DNA of 64,000 nt from Anaerolineae bacterium (GTDB taxonomy: Bacteria; Chloroflexota; Anaerolineae; Aggregatilineales; Phototrophicaceae), in assembly GCA_017303635.1 (NCBI GenBank), contig JAFLCG010000016.1:1-64000 (forward strand). The letters run 5' to 3'. This document shows, one piece after another, positions 55,525-63,587 of this stretch (its first letter is position 1; each line of letters begins with the position of its first letter). The position numbers and the translations under genes were made by a program. The notes below the pieces were generated by a model. The model did no database searches. It saw only the letters and a list, made by a program, of their open reading frames with translations, and was not told the DNA's origin.

Positions 55525-55654
55525 CTCACAGGATCACACCGGGGCAAAGGTGCAGGATGAAAGCAGAAGATTTACTGCTCGCTCCTGCGGTAAGCGCTTT
55601 TGGAAACATGCTATAGTGACCTGTGGATACACACTCGGTCAGGGGAATAGCCCA

Positions 55655-56047
55655 ATGCGCTCAACCGCTCATAAACATCTTCGCCAGGCACGCCTCATCA
55701 TGGATCGCCACTACGATACACCGATTACCATTGAAGATTTGAGCCGCGAAGTCGCCCTCTCACCGTACTACCTGATTCGAGCCTTCCGGCGCGCCTATAA
55801 GCTGACTCCGCATCAGTATTTGATCGGGCAGCGGATTGACCGGGCGAAAGAACTCCTGCGGAACTCGGATATCAGCATCACCGAAATTTGCGCGGCGGTC
55901 GGCTTCGAGAGCTTGGGTTCGTTCAGCAGTTTGTTCCGCAAGGTGGCCGGTTTATCCCCCAGCGCGTACCGGGCCAACAGCCGCCCGACCCACACCCCCG
56001 CGTATATTCCGCTGTGTATCTGTGTGCTCTACGGACTTGAGGAATAG
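55655..56047 (+). CDS. AraC-family regulator, DNA-binding domain only
   Basis: The protein of 130 residues is an AraC/XylS domain with two HTH units: ITIEDLSREVALSPYYLIRAFRR and ISITEICAAVGFESLGSFSSLFRK. There is no ligand-binding domain; the last ~20 residues are hydrophobic and cysteine-containing (PAYIPLCICVLYGLEE), unusual. Such stand-alone AraC domains resemble the MarA/SoxS size class. The longer open frame upstream (to 55472) overlaps the GT4 gene and is not family-like. A VOC and a DUF1801 gene follow on the same strand and may be its targets. Confidence 0.85.
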   Translation: MRSTAHKHLRQARLIMDRHYDTPITIEDLSREVALSPYYLIRAFRRAYKLTPHQYLIGQRIDRAKELLRNSDISITEICAAVGFESLGSFSSLFRKVAGLSPSAYRANSRPTHTPAYIPLCICVLYGLEE

Positions 56048-56137
56048 TCCCTGGACTGAAACAGGGCAATTTTCAAGAAGCCAAGATAGCACAAATGTTT
56101 TATCATGCTGGATATACCTTTGAGGAGGAGACGACAG

Positions 56138-56563
56138 ATGATAAATCGACTCTCGGTTACCACGATTTGGGTGAAGGATCAGAACGAAGCCCTGCGCTTT
56201 TATACGGAAAAGCTGGGTTTTGAAATCCGCGCTGATGTCACCAATGGCGATTTCCGCTGGCTGACGGTCGGCTTGAAGACACAGCCCGACATCGAATTCC
56301 AACTGGCTGCGCTGAAACCCAGCCATGCGCTCACTCAGGAACAGGTCGACCACCTGACCGCGCTGGTCGAGGCGGGGTTGCTGGGCATTGGCCCCTGGAA
56401 AACCGATGACTGCTATCAGACCTGTGCGACGCTCCAGGCCAGAGGTGTGGAGTTCCTCCAACCGGCGACAGATCGCCCTTATGGGATCATTGAGGCGGTC
56501 TTTAAGGACAACAGTGGTAACGCGATGGTGCTGGCGCAGGATAAGCCCCGCCGCCAGTCGTAA
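56138..56563 (+). CDS. VOC/glyoxalase-superfamily protein
   Basis: The protein of 141 residues starts MINRLSVTTIWVKDQNEALR and continues FYTEKLGFEIRADV, DFRWLTVGLKT, ending EAVFKDNSGNAMVL. This is the glyoxalase/bleomycin-resistance fold. Metal ligands are not obvious, so activity is unassigned. GGAGGAG lies nine bases before the ATG; the longer frame starting at 56105 runs through that site. Middle gene of a small cluster after the AraC regulator. Confidence 0.87.
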   Translation: MINRLSVTTIWVKDQNEALRFYTEKLGFEIRADVTNGDFRWLTVGLKTQPDIEFQLAALKPSHALTQEQVDHLTALVEAGLLGIGPWKTDDCYQTCATLQARGVEFLQPATDRPYGIIEAVFKDNSGNAMVLAQDKPRRQS

Positions 56564-56625
56564 GCCCATTCCCGCGCAGTAGGTGGAATCCAACCTGTAG
56601 ACAGCATACATATAAGGAGTTCGCG

Positions 56626-57075
56626 ATGAGTCCAGTCAAAAAGGATACACAGAAATCGACAGGATTTACCGCCGAAGAACAGGCCGCGATGAAGGAGCGT
56701 GCCAAAGAATTGAAGGCGGAAGCGCGAGCCAGCAAGAACAAGGCCGATGGGGAAAGTGACCTGCTGGCAAAGATCGCCGAGATGCCGGAACCGGATCGCA
56801 CGATGGCGACCCGACTGCACGAGATCGTTAAGGCTCACGCCCCCGTTCTCTTGCCCAAAACCTGGTACGGGATGCCCGCTTATGCCAGGGACGGCAAGAT
56901 CGTCTGCTTCTTTCAAAGCGCGCAGAAGTTCCAGGCACGGTACGCGACGCTGGGCTTCAACGACTCAGCAAATCTCGATGATGGGTCGATGTGGCCCACC
57001 TCCTTCGCCCTGAAAGAATTGAATGCCGCTGAAGAAGCTCGGATCATCGCGCTGGTGAAAAAAGCAGTCAGTTGA
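56626..57075 (+). CDS. DUF1801 (YdhG-like) protein
   Basis: The protein of 149 residues has a charged N-terminus (MSPVKKDTQKSTGFTAEEQA) and a DUF1801-like core: PEPDRTMATRLHEIVKAHAP, LPKTWYGMPAYARDGKIVCF, FQARYATLGFNDSANLDDG, MWPTSFALKEL. DUF1801 proteins include the iron-chaperone frataxin-like YdhG of Bacillus; the role here is unknown. AAGGAG precedes the ATG by eight bases. Confidence 0.85.
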   Translation: MSPVKKDTQKSTGFTAEEQAAMKERAKELKAEARASKNKADGESDLLAKIAEMPEPDRTMATRLHEIVKAHAPVLLPKTWYGMPAYARDGKIVCFFQSAQKFQARYATLGFNDSANLDDGSMWPTSFALKELNAAEEARIIALVKKAVS

Positions 57076-57305
57076 GGCCTGCGGGCACCGCCGAAATCGG
57101 AACAAAACCGGAACGTATGTTCCGGTTTTGATTCTGGCGTTGTGTTATTCTCTATCTACCTGTATGGCTATAGCGGTCAGATTGCTGCAATACTCCCCCC
57201 TTTTTGTGTCGCAACGTGCCTGACAACCCGCCAAAAGCTGGCGAAGCGCCCCGCCTGACTATAGACTATCGCCTATGGACTAACGACTATCCCCAAGGAT
57301 GACCC
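57076..57305. other. Intergenic region with LexA-like site and repeats
   Basis: Contains the strongest LexA-like palindrome at 57104-57129, a -10-like TTATTC (57145-57150) and a GACTATAGACTATCGCCTATGG-type repeat (57258-57297) just before the methylglyoxal synthase RBS. Confidence 0.6.
57104..57129. promoter_or_regulatory. LexA-like palindrome 3 (perfect 11-bp arms)
   Basis: AAAACCGGAAC, centre GTAT, GTTCCGGTTTT: perfect 11-bp arms with the GGAACNNNNGTTCC core of SOS boxes. An extra TCGGAAC half-site lies at 57098-57103. A -10-like TTATTC follows 21 bases after GTTCC. It lies 180 bases before methylglyoxal synthase. Confidence 0.5.
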
Positions 57306-57689
57306 ATGGCCTCGACCGACCGCACCACACTGGCGCTAGTCGCCCATGACGGCAAGAAGGCTGATATGGTGGCCTTCGCGCTTTCGCACAAGGATGTCCT
57401 GCAACGCTATGAATTGGTGGCGACTCGCACCACCGGCCAGCTTCTGAAAGAAAAGTGCGGGTTGGACGTGCATCAGATGCTCTCCGGCCCGCTAGGTGGG
57501 GATGCCCAGATCGCCGCGCAGGTCGCTGAGGGCAAAATCGAGGCGGTGTTCTTCTTCGTCGATCCGCTGACCGCCAACCCTCATGACCCGGATATTCAGG
57601 GCCTGCTCCGCATCTGCAACGTGCACAACGTTCCGCTGGCGACCAACGCCGCCACCGCCAGCTACATCATCTCGACCAAGGCGCTATGA
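57306..57689 (+). CDS. mgsA: Methylglyoxal synthase
   Basis: Converts dihydroxyacetone phosphate to methylglyoxal and phosphate, bypassing lower glycolysis. The 127 residues have the family motifs ALVAHDGKKADMVAFA, ATRTTGQLLKEKCGLDVHQM, LSGPLGGDAQIAAQVAEGKI with the catalytic Asp, VFFFVDPLTANPHDPDIQGL and ATNAATASYI. Normal length. AAGGATGACCC precedes the ATG. Separate promoter region upstream. Confidence 0.95.
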   Translation: MASTDRTTLALVAHDGKKADMVAFALSHKDVLQRYELVATRTTGQLLKEKCGLDVHQMLSGPLGGDAQIAAQVAEGKIEAVFFFVDPLTANPHDPDIQGLLRICNVHNVPLATNAATASYIISTKAL

Positions 57690-57771
57690 CCACTCCTGCC
57701 CGCATTGACGCTCGGCGCGGCGCTCAGGTACAATGCGCCCTCGTTAACACGGTACTGTGGAATGCGGCTTT

Positions 57772-59184
57772 ATGAAGTATTACCTTGAGTCGATGGGCTG
57801 CCAGATGAATACGGCAGATGCCCAACTGCTGGCCTCCGAACTGGAAAAGCTCGGTCATCGCGCGACGCCGACCCCGGCGGATGCCGATATTATGGTGGTC
57901 AACACCTGCGTGGTGCGGCAGGCCGCCGAGGACAAAGCCTTCAGCCGCCTGCACGAATTCAACCATCTCAAGAAACAATATCCGGACAAAATCATCGGTG
58001 TCATGGGCTGTATGGTCGGTGTGCAGGACGCGGCCAAGCTGCGGAAGCGTGCGCCCTTCATTGATGTGTTTATGCCGCCCTCCAACCCGGAGCCGATGGT
58101 GGAATTCCTTTCCAGCCGTCAGGGCGAACTCGAGATTCTGGGTGCTGAGGCCGAAGCCCGGCAGTACCGCGATGCGGTGCAGGATGGGGACATTCTGCTG
58201 CCGGAACATGAAATTGGTTCGCTCATCAGCGCGCATGTGCCAGTGGTCTATGGCTGCTCGCATAGCTGCTCCTTCTGCATCATCCCGCGCCGCCGGGGTG
58301 TGGAGCGTTCGCGGAGCGTGGGCGAAATCGTCGCGCATGTGCGGAGCCTGGCGCGGCAGGGTGTGAAAGAAGTCACGCTGCTGGGGCAGATTGTTGACCG
58401 CTACGGTAAAGATATTCCGGATGGCCCCGACCTGGCCGACCTGCTGCGGGTGGTGCACCAGGCCGCGGAAGAGACCGGGGTGGAGCGCATCCGCTTCCTG
58501 ACCAGCCATCCCAACTGGATGACGGATAAACTGCTGGATACGGTTGCCGAACTCCCCCGCGTGATGCCGCACATTGAGGTGCCGGTGCAGGCGGGCGATG
58601 ATGAAGTCCTCCAGCAGATGAAGCGCGGTTATACGGTCGATCAGTACCGCCGACTGATCGAACGCATTCGGTCACGGATTCCGAAGGTGGCTATTCATAC
58701 TGACATCATCGTGGGTTTCCCCGGTGAGACCGAAGCGCAGTTCATGAGTACCTATCACCTGCTGGAAGAACTCAAACTGGATAAAGCCCACCTGGCGCGC
58801 TACAGTCCGCGTCCGCATACCGTCAGCGCCCGCACGATGGTCGATGATGTGCCGGAAGACGAAAAAGCCCGCCGCCTACAAATGATTGATGATATGCAGG
58901 CGCAGGTGCAGGCAGAAATTTGCAGCCAGTGGTTGGGCGAAACGGTCGAGGTACTAGTTGAGGAGCGCCATAAGGGAAAGTGGCGCGGACGCACACCTCA
59001 GAATAAACTGGTATTTTTTGAAGACAGCGCCACCGACTGGAAGGGTAAGCTGGCGGAAGTCGAAGTGATCTGGACTGGTCCGTTCAGTATGCAGGGCCGT
59101 TTGCCGACGGCAGATTCACAACTGATGTCCCGGCGGCTGATTGCAAATGACAATGCTCTATTGCCTAACGTTGCGCTACAATAG
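57772..59184 (+). CDS. miaB: tRNA-2-methylthio-N6-dimethylallyladenosine synthase (MiaB-type)
   Basis: A radical SAM methylthiotransferase that modifies A37 of tRNA. The 470 residues have the N-terminal cluster domain (YLESMGCQMNTADAQ; VNTCVVRQ; GVMGCMVG), the radical SAM cluster C162-x3-C166-x2-C169 in YGCSHSCSFCIIPRRRG, and a C-terminal TRAM domain (GETVEVLVEERHKGKWRGRT). C-Q-M-N near the start favours MiaB over RimO or MtaB. The start at 57772 fits the family; a GTG five codons upstream would add unneeded residues. TACAAT is about 35 bases upstream. Mildly extended, Ala-rich C-terminus. Confidence 0.92.
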   Translation: MKYYLESMGCQMNTADAQLLASELEKLGHRATPTPADADIMVVNTCVVRQAAEDKAFSRLHEFNHLKKQYPDKIIGVMGCMVGVQDAAKLRKRAPFIDVFMPPSNPEPMVEFLSSRQGELEILGAEAEARQYRDAVQDGDILLPEHEIGSLISAHVPVVYGCSHSCSFCIIPRRRGVERSRSVGEIVAHVRSLARQGVKEVTLLGQIVDRYGKDIPDGPDLADLLRVVHQAAEETGVERIRFLTSHPNWMTDKLLDTVAELPRVMPHIEVPVQAGDDEVLQQMKRGYTVDQYRRLIERIRSRIPKVAIHTDIIVGFPGETEAQFMSTYHLLEELKLDKAHLARYSPRPHTVSARTMVDDVPEDEKARRLQMIDDMQAQVQAEICSQWLGETVEVLVEERHKGKWRGRTPQNKLVFFEDSATDWKGKLAEVEVIWTGPFSMQGRLPTADSQLMSRRLIANDNALLPNVALQ

Positions 59185-59269
59185 GCTAATGGAGTGCTCT
59201 TAGAGACAGTTATCACGGGCAGCCGCCACAGGGCGTTGCCGCGCTTCAACACAAAAGGATAGACGACGC

Positions 59270-59905
59270 ATGGCCCCTGAACGCAGCGGCTTTTACTACC
59301 CGAATAAGTTTGCGCGGATCTTCCTCGATGCGATGGAAGAAGTGATGGGCAAGAACGGCGTCAACGCCGTCCTGCATCTGGCGCAGCTCGATCAACTGAT
59401 TGGCAACTACCCGTCGGAGAATCTGGAAAAGGCCTTCGACTTCGCGGATTTCACCGCGCTGTGCGTGGCGTTGGAAGAGATGTACGGCCCGCGTGGCGGT
59501 CGTGGTCTGGCGCTTCGCGTCGGTCGAACGCTGTTCGCGGATGCGCTGCGCGGCTTCGGAGCGTTGGCGGGGGTGGGCGATCTGGCCTTCAAAGTGCTGC
59601 CCCTGAGTGCCAAGCTGAAGGTCGGTATTCCAGCCATGGCGAATATCTTCAGCCAGTTCAGCGACCAGGTGTCGAACGTGTATGAAGAAGGCGATGACCG
59701 CTTCATCTACACGCTGGAACGCTGCCCGATGTGCTGGGGGCGGAAGGTGCCGGATCGAGCCGTGTGTTTTGTCGGTCAGGGGCTGTTACAAGAGGGGCTG
59801 CGCTGGGTGAGCGGTGGCCGTGAATTCAAGGTCGACCTGGGAGACTGCATCGCCAAGGGCGACAAGATCGGCAAGTACATCATCTACAAAGAGCCGATTG
59901 AGTAG
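59270..59905 (+). CDS. V4R-like (4-vinyl reductase-type) protein
   Basis: The protein of 211 residues resembles V4R/BchJ-like small-molecule-binding domains: FYYPNKFARIFLDAMEEVMG at the start, GGRGLALRVGRTLFADALRG in the middle, and a metal-binding-like cysteine cluster late (ERCPMCWGRKVPDRAVCFVGQG) and ending VDLGDCIAKGDKIGKYII. In V4R proteins late cysteines can bind zinc. The ligand is unknown; no bacteriochlorophyll genes are near. AAAGGATAG is before the ATG. Confidence 0.75.
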   Translation: MAPERSGFYYPNKFARIFLDAMEEVMGKNGVNAVLHLAQLDQLIGNYPSENLEKAFDFADFTALCVALEEMYGPRGGRGLALRVGRTLFADALRGFGALAGVGDLAFKVLPLSAKLKVGIPAMANIFSQFSDQVSNVYEEGDDRFIYTLERCPMCWGRKVPDRAVCFVGQGLLQEGLRWVSGGREFKVDLGDCIAKGDKIGKYIIYKEPIE

Positions 59906-60120
59906 GTTCGGTAGGGTTTAAATGGCAAGCTACAGGGGCGCACCATATCGTGCGCTCTTTTGTTCCCACTGGATTTGATAGGTTTCTGCTACTGCGCTGG
60001 CTATCGACTATGAGGCGCAGGGCAAGCATCGTGTGCCCGTCTGTTGCCTCCACTTGCAGTAGAATGCTAGAATCATACAGAGCCTGCAATAAAAGATGCC
60101 CTGCATCGTGGGGGAAAACT

Positions 60121-61251
60121 ATGCGTTTAATCCGATTGGCACTGTTAGCTAGTCTACTGCTTATCAGTGCCTGTACTTTGACGACTCAACCAGCGCCTTC
60201 GCCGGAACCGATTGATCCGCCGCCCAGTGATACATCTAACCGACCGGTAGTGACGATCTCCAACCCGGCGGAAGGTGCCCAACTGGTCACCGGGCAACAG
60301 ATCTTCGTGGCCGCGCGGGCCGTCGATACGGTGGGCGTGACACGAGTACAGCTCATCGCCAATAACCAGATTGTCAAAACCGTATCTTCAGAGACCGGCG
60401 CAGGCAACCGCAGCTTTGATGTCCTGCTGGACTATACGCCCCGTACGCCGGGTGCGCTCAATTTACAGGTGGTGGCCTATCGTAATGCACTCGCTAGTGA
60501 TCCTGCACAGGTGAATGTGACTGTGAGCACGGCACAGCCGACCGCGGCTGGTGTGCCAACAGCGGTGGGTGGAAATCCGGGCGGGGGTGGTAACAGTGGG
60601 CCGGTCATTGACCCCAATGACCCTACCTGCCGCGCACTCACGACGGCTGGCTTAAACGTTCGCAGTGGGCCGGGGACAAATTTTGACCGATTGACCATTC
60701 TGGCAGCAGGCGTACAGGTGCCGATTGTCGGGCGCACGGCCAGCAATGACTGGTGGCAGGTGCGCTCTGGCGCGGTGACCGGTTGGGTTTCGGCGGTATA
60801 TACCCAGATTTACGGCATCTGTAATGCGGTGCCGATCATTAACCTGGCGACCGCGACTCCAATCTTTACGCCCACTACCCCGCCGACTTTGACGCCGCGC
60901 CCGACCAACACACCGGGCACGCCGGATCTGGTCATCAGTAGTATCAGCGGTGAAGAACAGATTAGCCTGGCTACGGAAGCCACTCAGACCTATGCGGTTG
61001 CGATCACCAACACAGGCAGTGGTCCGGCGGGTCAGTTCCGAGTTCGCTACACCGGGCCTGATGGTGCCGAGAATGATCTGGGTGTGGTGGCCGGCCTGAA
61101 CGCCGGAGAGACGATTGTCCTGAATGTTGAAGTGACCTTCACGGCGACTGGCAGCATTCCGATCAGCGCTCGCGCCGATACGGATGGCCAGGTGACAGAG
61201 GTCAGCGAGGTCAACAACAACGGGACTTTGTTCATCCGGGTTGACCCCTAA
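60121..61251 (+). CDS. Lipoprotein with Ig-like, SH3 and CARDB-type domains
   Basis: The protein of 376 residues begins with a lipoprotein signal ending at C18 (ALLASLLLISAC). An Ig-like domain follows (NPAEGAQLVTGQQIFVAARA, about 45-140), then a bacterial SH3 domain (CRALTTAGLNVRSGPGTNFD, WWQVRSGAVTGWVSAVY, about 175-240), a Thr-Pro linker (TPTTPPTLTPRPTNTPGTP) and a CARDB-like domain (about 275-370, ending E-V-N-N-N-G-T-L). Cell-surface adhesion or wall association is likely. TAGAAT about 55 bases upstream could be the -10; GGGGGAAAA is the RBS. Confidence 0.82.
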   Translation: MRLIRLALLASLLLISACTLTTQPAPSPEPIDPPPSDTSNRPVVTISNPAEGAQLVTGQQIFVAARAVDTVGVTRVQLIANNQIVKTVSSETGAGNRSFDVLLDYTPRTPGALNLQVVAYRNALASDPAQVNVTVSTAQPTAAGVPTAVGGNPGGGGNSGPVIDPNDPTCRALTTAGLNVRSGPGTNFDRLTILAAGVQVPIVGRTASNDWWQVRSGAVTGWVSAVYTQIYGICNAVPIINLATATPIFTPTTPPTLTPRPTNTPGTPDLVISSISGEEQISLATEATQTYAVAITNTGSGPAGQFRVRYTGPDGAENDLGVVAGLNAGETIVLNVEVTFTATGSIPISARADTDGQVTEVSEVNNNGTLFIRVDP

Positions 61252-61282
61252 AGGCTGACCCAGGTAGGAAAACAGGAATCAA

Positions 61283-61308
61283 AACGCCCCTCACGAACGA
61301 GGGGCGTT
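61283..61308. terminator. Bidirectional terminator between the lipoprotein and cytochrome genes
   Basis: AACGCCCCTC, six-base loop, GAGGGGCGTT: a 10-bp stem. On the minus strand it is followed by TTGATTCCTGTTTTCC; on the plus strand by GCTTTGG. Ends both converging genes. Confidence 0.8.
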
Positions 61309-61328
61309 GCTTTGGGTACCGTTGAGCC

Positions 61329-61937
61329 TTACGAACCGAGTGAGAGGACGTAAGCCACCAGATCGTTGATTTCTTCTTCAGTGAAGACCTGGGCGTAAGT
61401 CTGCGGCATCAGCGCTGCCGGATAGTCGGGCACTACAAAGTCGTTCGGTGCGACGATGGAATGATGGACATATTCGGCTGCGGTTTCGCCGGTGCCATAG
61501 CCTTCCACCCGATTAGCAAGATTCAGCAGGCCGGGGCCGATCAGACGTTCTTCGCTATCGACATGATGACAAGTGGCACAGGCGAAGCTGACTTCGGCAC
61601 GGAAGGTTTCAAACAGAACCTTGCCATTATCGGCGTTGCCGACGGTGACCGCAGCCGGTTCAGCTGTCGGAGGGACAGCCGTAGCGGTGGGCGGTTCGGT
61701 CGGGGCGGGCGTGGGGGTGGCTGGCAGCGGAGTCGCCGTTGGGAAGGGCGTAGCGGTTGCCTCAGGAATGGGTGTATTGGTGGCGGTCGGCGCGATAGCA
61801 GTCAGGTGTTCAGAGGTCACGGCTAGCGCAACCTGTGTTTCCTGTGCCTGTTCTGACCAGACGGGTGTAGCCACAGTCCCGCAGGCAGCGGCCAAAAGGG
61901 CAATCAACGGGGCGACAAGGCGAAGTACCAGCTTCAT
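61329..61937 (-). CDS. Cytochrome c-type lipoprotein
   Basis: The protein of 202 residues has a lipoprotein signal with C19 (APLIALLAAAC), a long Thr/Pro/Ala linker (ATNTPIPEATATPFPTATP and similar), and one C-terminal class I-like cytochrome c domain: C120-A-T-C-H124 heme-binding motif, HHVDSEERLIGPGLLNLA and the axial Met in PAALMPQTYAQ. Likely an electron carrier on the outer face of the cell membrane. RBS AGGATAGG is seven bases before the ATG at 61937; a longer form through M43 is not excluded. Confidence 0.87.
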   Translation of the reverse strand: MKLVLRLVAPLIALLAAACGTVATPVWSEQAQETQVALAVTSEHLTAIAPTATNTPIPEATATPFPTATPLPATPTPAPTEPPTATAVPPTAEPAAVTVGNADNGKVLFETFRAEVSFACATCHHVDSEERLIGPGLLNLANRVEGYGTGETAAEYVHHSIVAPNDFVVPDYPAALMPQTYAQVFTEEEINDLVAYVLSLGS

Positions 61938-62019
61938 AGATGAGCCTATCCTCATAGAATGTACTTGTGACGAAAGGTACAAGCAGTATAGCATGCGCCT
62001 GAGAGCATGACAATTGAAG

Positions 62020-63498
62020 TTAAAAGCCGGTTGTTTCCGGGCGGCGGTAGTGGACCAGGCGCTGTAAGGCCTTGAGTTCATATGGCCAATCGTAAAACTC
62101 CAGGCGGTAGCGCCAACCGCTGAGTAAGTTCAACCACCGTTTCCACTGGCCTTGCAAGCGCATGTCGGTCACGGTGGGGTAGTAGGCGTTGATGACGGAC
62201 TCAAAGTTACGGACACGACTGCGAACGGTATCCCGGAACCAGGGGGTGCCGGGGTCGCGGCGCATGGCGAACTTCGCCCATTCCGGGCTGGCCCACTCAT
62301 CCAGTGTAGTGGGGAAACGGAAGCCCAGTTTGGTCGCTTCATCGAGCAGGATGCTGCCTTCTTGTGGCACCGGCGTATAGATATACAGGACTAACTCAGT
62401 AGCCGGGTTGATGCGTTTGAGCTTGCGGATGAACTGGATGGTTTGCTCGATGTCCTCGGCAGGATCGGGCGGATTACCCAGCACGAAGGAGAGTTCGGGC
62501 ACGATGTTGTAGTGCTTCATACGCTCGACCAGGGCCAGTGTGAGATCAGTGCTGGCATGGCCGCCTTTATTCATGCGTTCCAGCGTTTCATCGCTGCCGG
62601 ATTCCGCACCCATGAAGATCATTTTCGCGCCTGAGCGCTGCATCTTCGACCAGGTGTCGTCACTGTAGCTCATCAGGGTATCGACCCGCCCCAGCCCCCA
62701 CCAGTTAATGCCCTTGCCCGTGATGCGCTCGGCAAATTCGGCGGTGCGGCCTTCCTTGACAAAGAAATCCATGTCGTGAAATTCCAGGCCGTTGATTTGC
62801 CAGCGGTCTTGCATATGGGTGACGATGTCGGCTACCCGTTGGGCGCTCTCCGGAAGCCAGCGGCGGTTGCTGAGGGCGACCACCGCGCAGAAATTGCAGG
62901 CGAAGGGGCAGCCGAACGAGGTGTTGTGGTTCAGCACCCGTGTTCCCAGGTAGCTATTGCCAACATATTTGGATACATCTAGCCGGTCATAGGGCATCCA
63001 TGGCAGGTTATCCATCGGTACATTGGGGGCACGCGGATTGACGTGAATCCCACCGTTGCGGTAGGCGAGCGAGGGAATGTCGGTCAGGGAACCCCCGCTG
63101 TGCAGCCGATCCACGAACGTGCGGAAGGGAGCTTCTCCCTGACCCTGAATCACATAATCGACATAGTCGCTGTTGAGGATGACATCCTGATGCTGGGTGG
63201 GGAAGTAGCCACCCCAGAGGATGGTTAGGTCGGGCAAAGCGGCCTTGACCTGCTTGCACACCGGTACCGCCTGCCGAAGCTGCGGCCCGGGCATGACCGT
63301 CACTGCCAGCAGTTTGGCTTTGGTCGCCCGAGCACGGTCGATGATGTGCGCGGCGGGATCATCGACCAGGTTGCCATCAATGAACTCCACATCGTAGTCT
63401 GCCGCAATGACGGCAGCGACGGAGAGGATGGAAAGCGGTAGACGCTGCTTGCCTTTGGAGGTGGAGACAGGGTTGTAAAAGAGTACGGTGTGCCGCAT
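62020..63498 (-). CDS. B12-binding-domain radical SAM protein
   Basis: The 492 residues begin with a B12-binding-like Rossmann domain (HTVLFYNPVSTSKGKQRLPL, VEFIDGNLVDDPAAHI, ILWGGYFPTQHQD) and continue into a radical SAM core with C-x3-C-x2-C in FGCPFACNFCAVVAL, then GLEFHDMDFFVKEGRTAEF and FMGAESGSDETLERMNKGGH. Related proteins include BchE-like and other cobalamin-dependent methyl- or ring-forming enzymes; the reaction cannot be told. GAGGG is six bases before the ATG at 63498. Its end lies 82 bases before the cytochrome gene on the same strand, so co-transcription is possible. Confidence 0.87.
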   Translation of the reverse strand: MRHTVLFYNPVSTSKGKQRLPLSILSVAAVIAADYDVEFIDGNLVDDPAAHIIDRARATKAKLLAVTVMPGPQLRQAVPVCKQVKAALPDLTILWGGYFPTQHQDVILNSDYVDYVIQGQGEAPFRTFVDRLHSGGSLTDIPSLAYRNGGIHVNPRAPNVPMDNLPWMPYDRLDVSKYVGNSYLGTRVLNHNTSFGCPFACNFCAVVALSNRRWLPESAQRVADIVTHMQDRWQINGLEFHDMDFFVKEGRTAEFAERITGKGINWWGLGRVDTLMSYSDDTWSKMQRSGAKMIFMGAESGSDETLERMNKGGHASTDLTLALVERMKHYNIVPELSFVLGNPPDPAEDIEQTIQFIRKLKRINPATELVLYIYTPVPQEGSILLDEATKLGFRFPTTLDEWASPEWAKFAMRRDPGTPWFRDTVRSRVRNFESVINAYYPTVTDMRLQGQWKRWLNLLSGWRYRLEFYDWPYELKALQRLVHYRRPETTGF

Positions 63499-63587
63499 GA
63501 TCGCCCTCAATTTTTGATGTGTCCGTCATCATCATTGTGCCAGCCCCGCTATCTCTACGCAAATAGCCCGGTGATTGGATTGACTGT

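Noticed and set aside
59906..60120. A tRNA or small RNA between the V4R-like and lipoprotein genes
   Set aside because: I looked for a cloverleaf with TTC-type T-arm and CCA end and found none; the sequence contains only a short CTATCGACTATG repeat word and the promoter.
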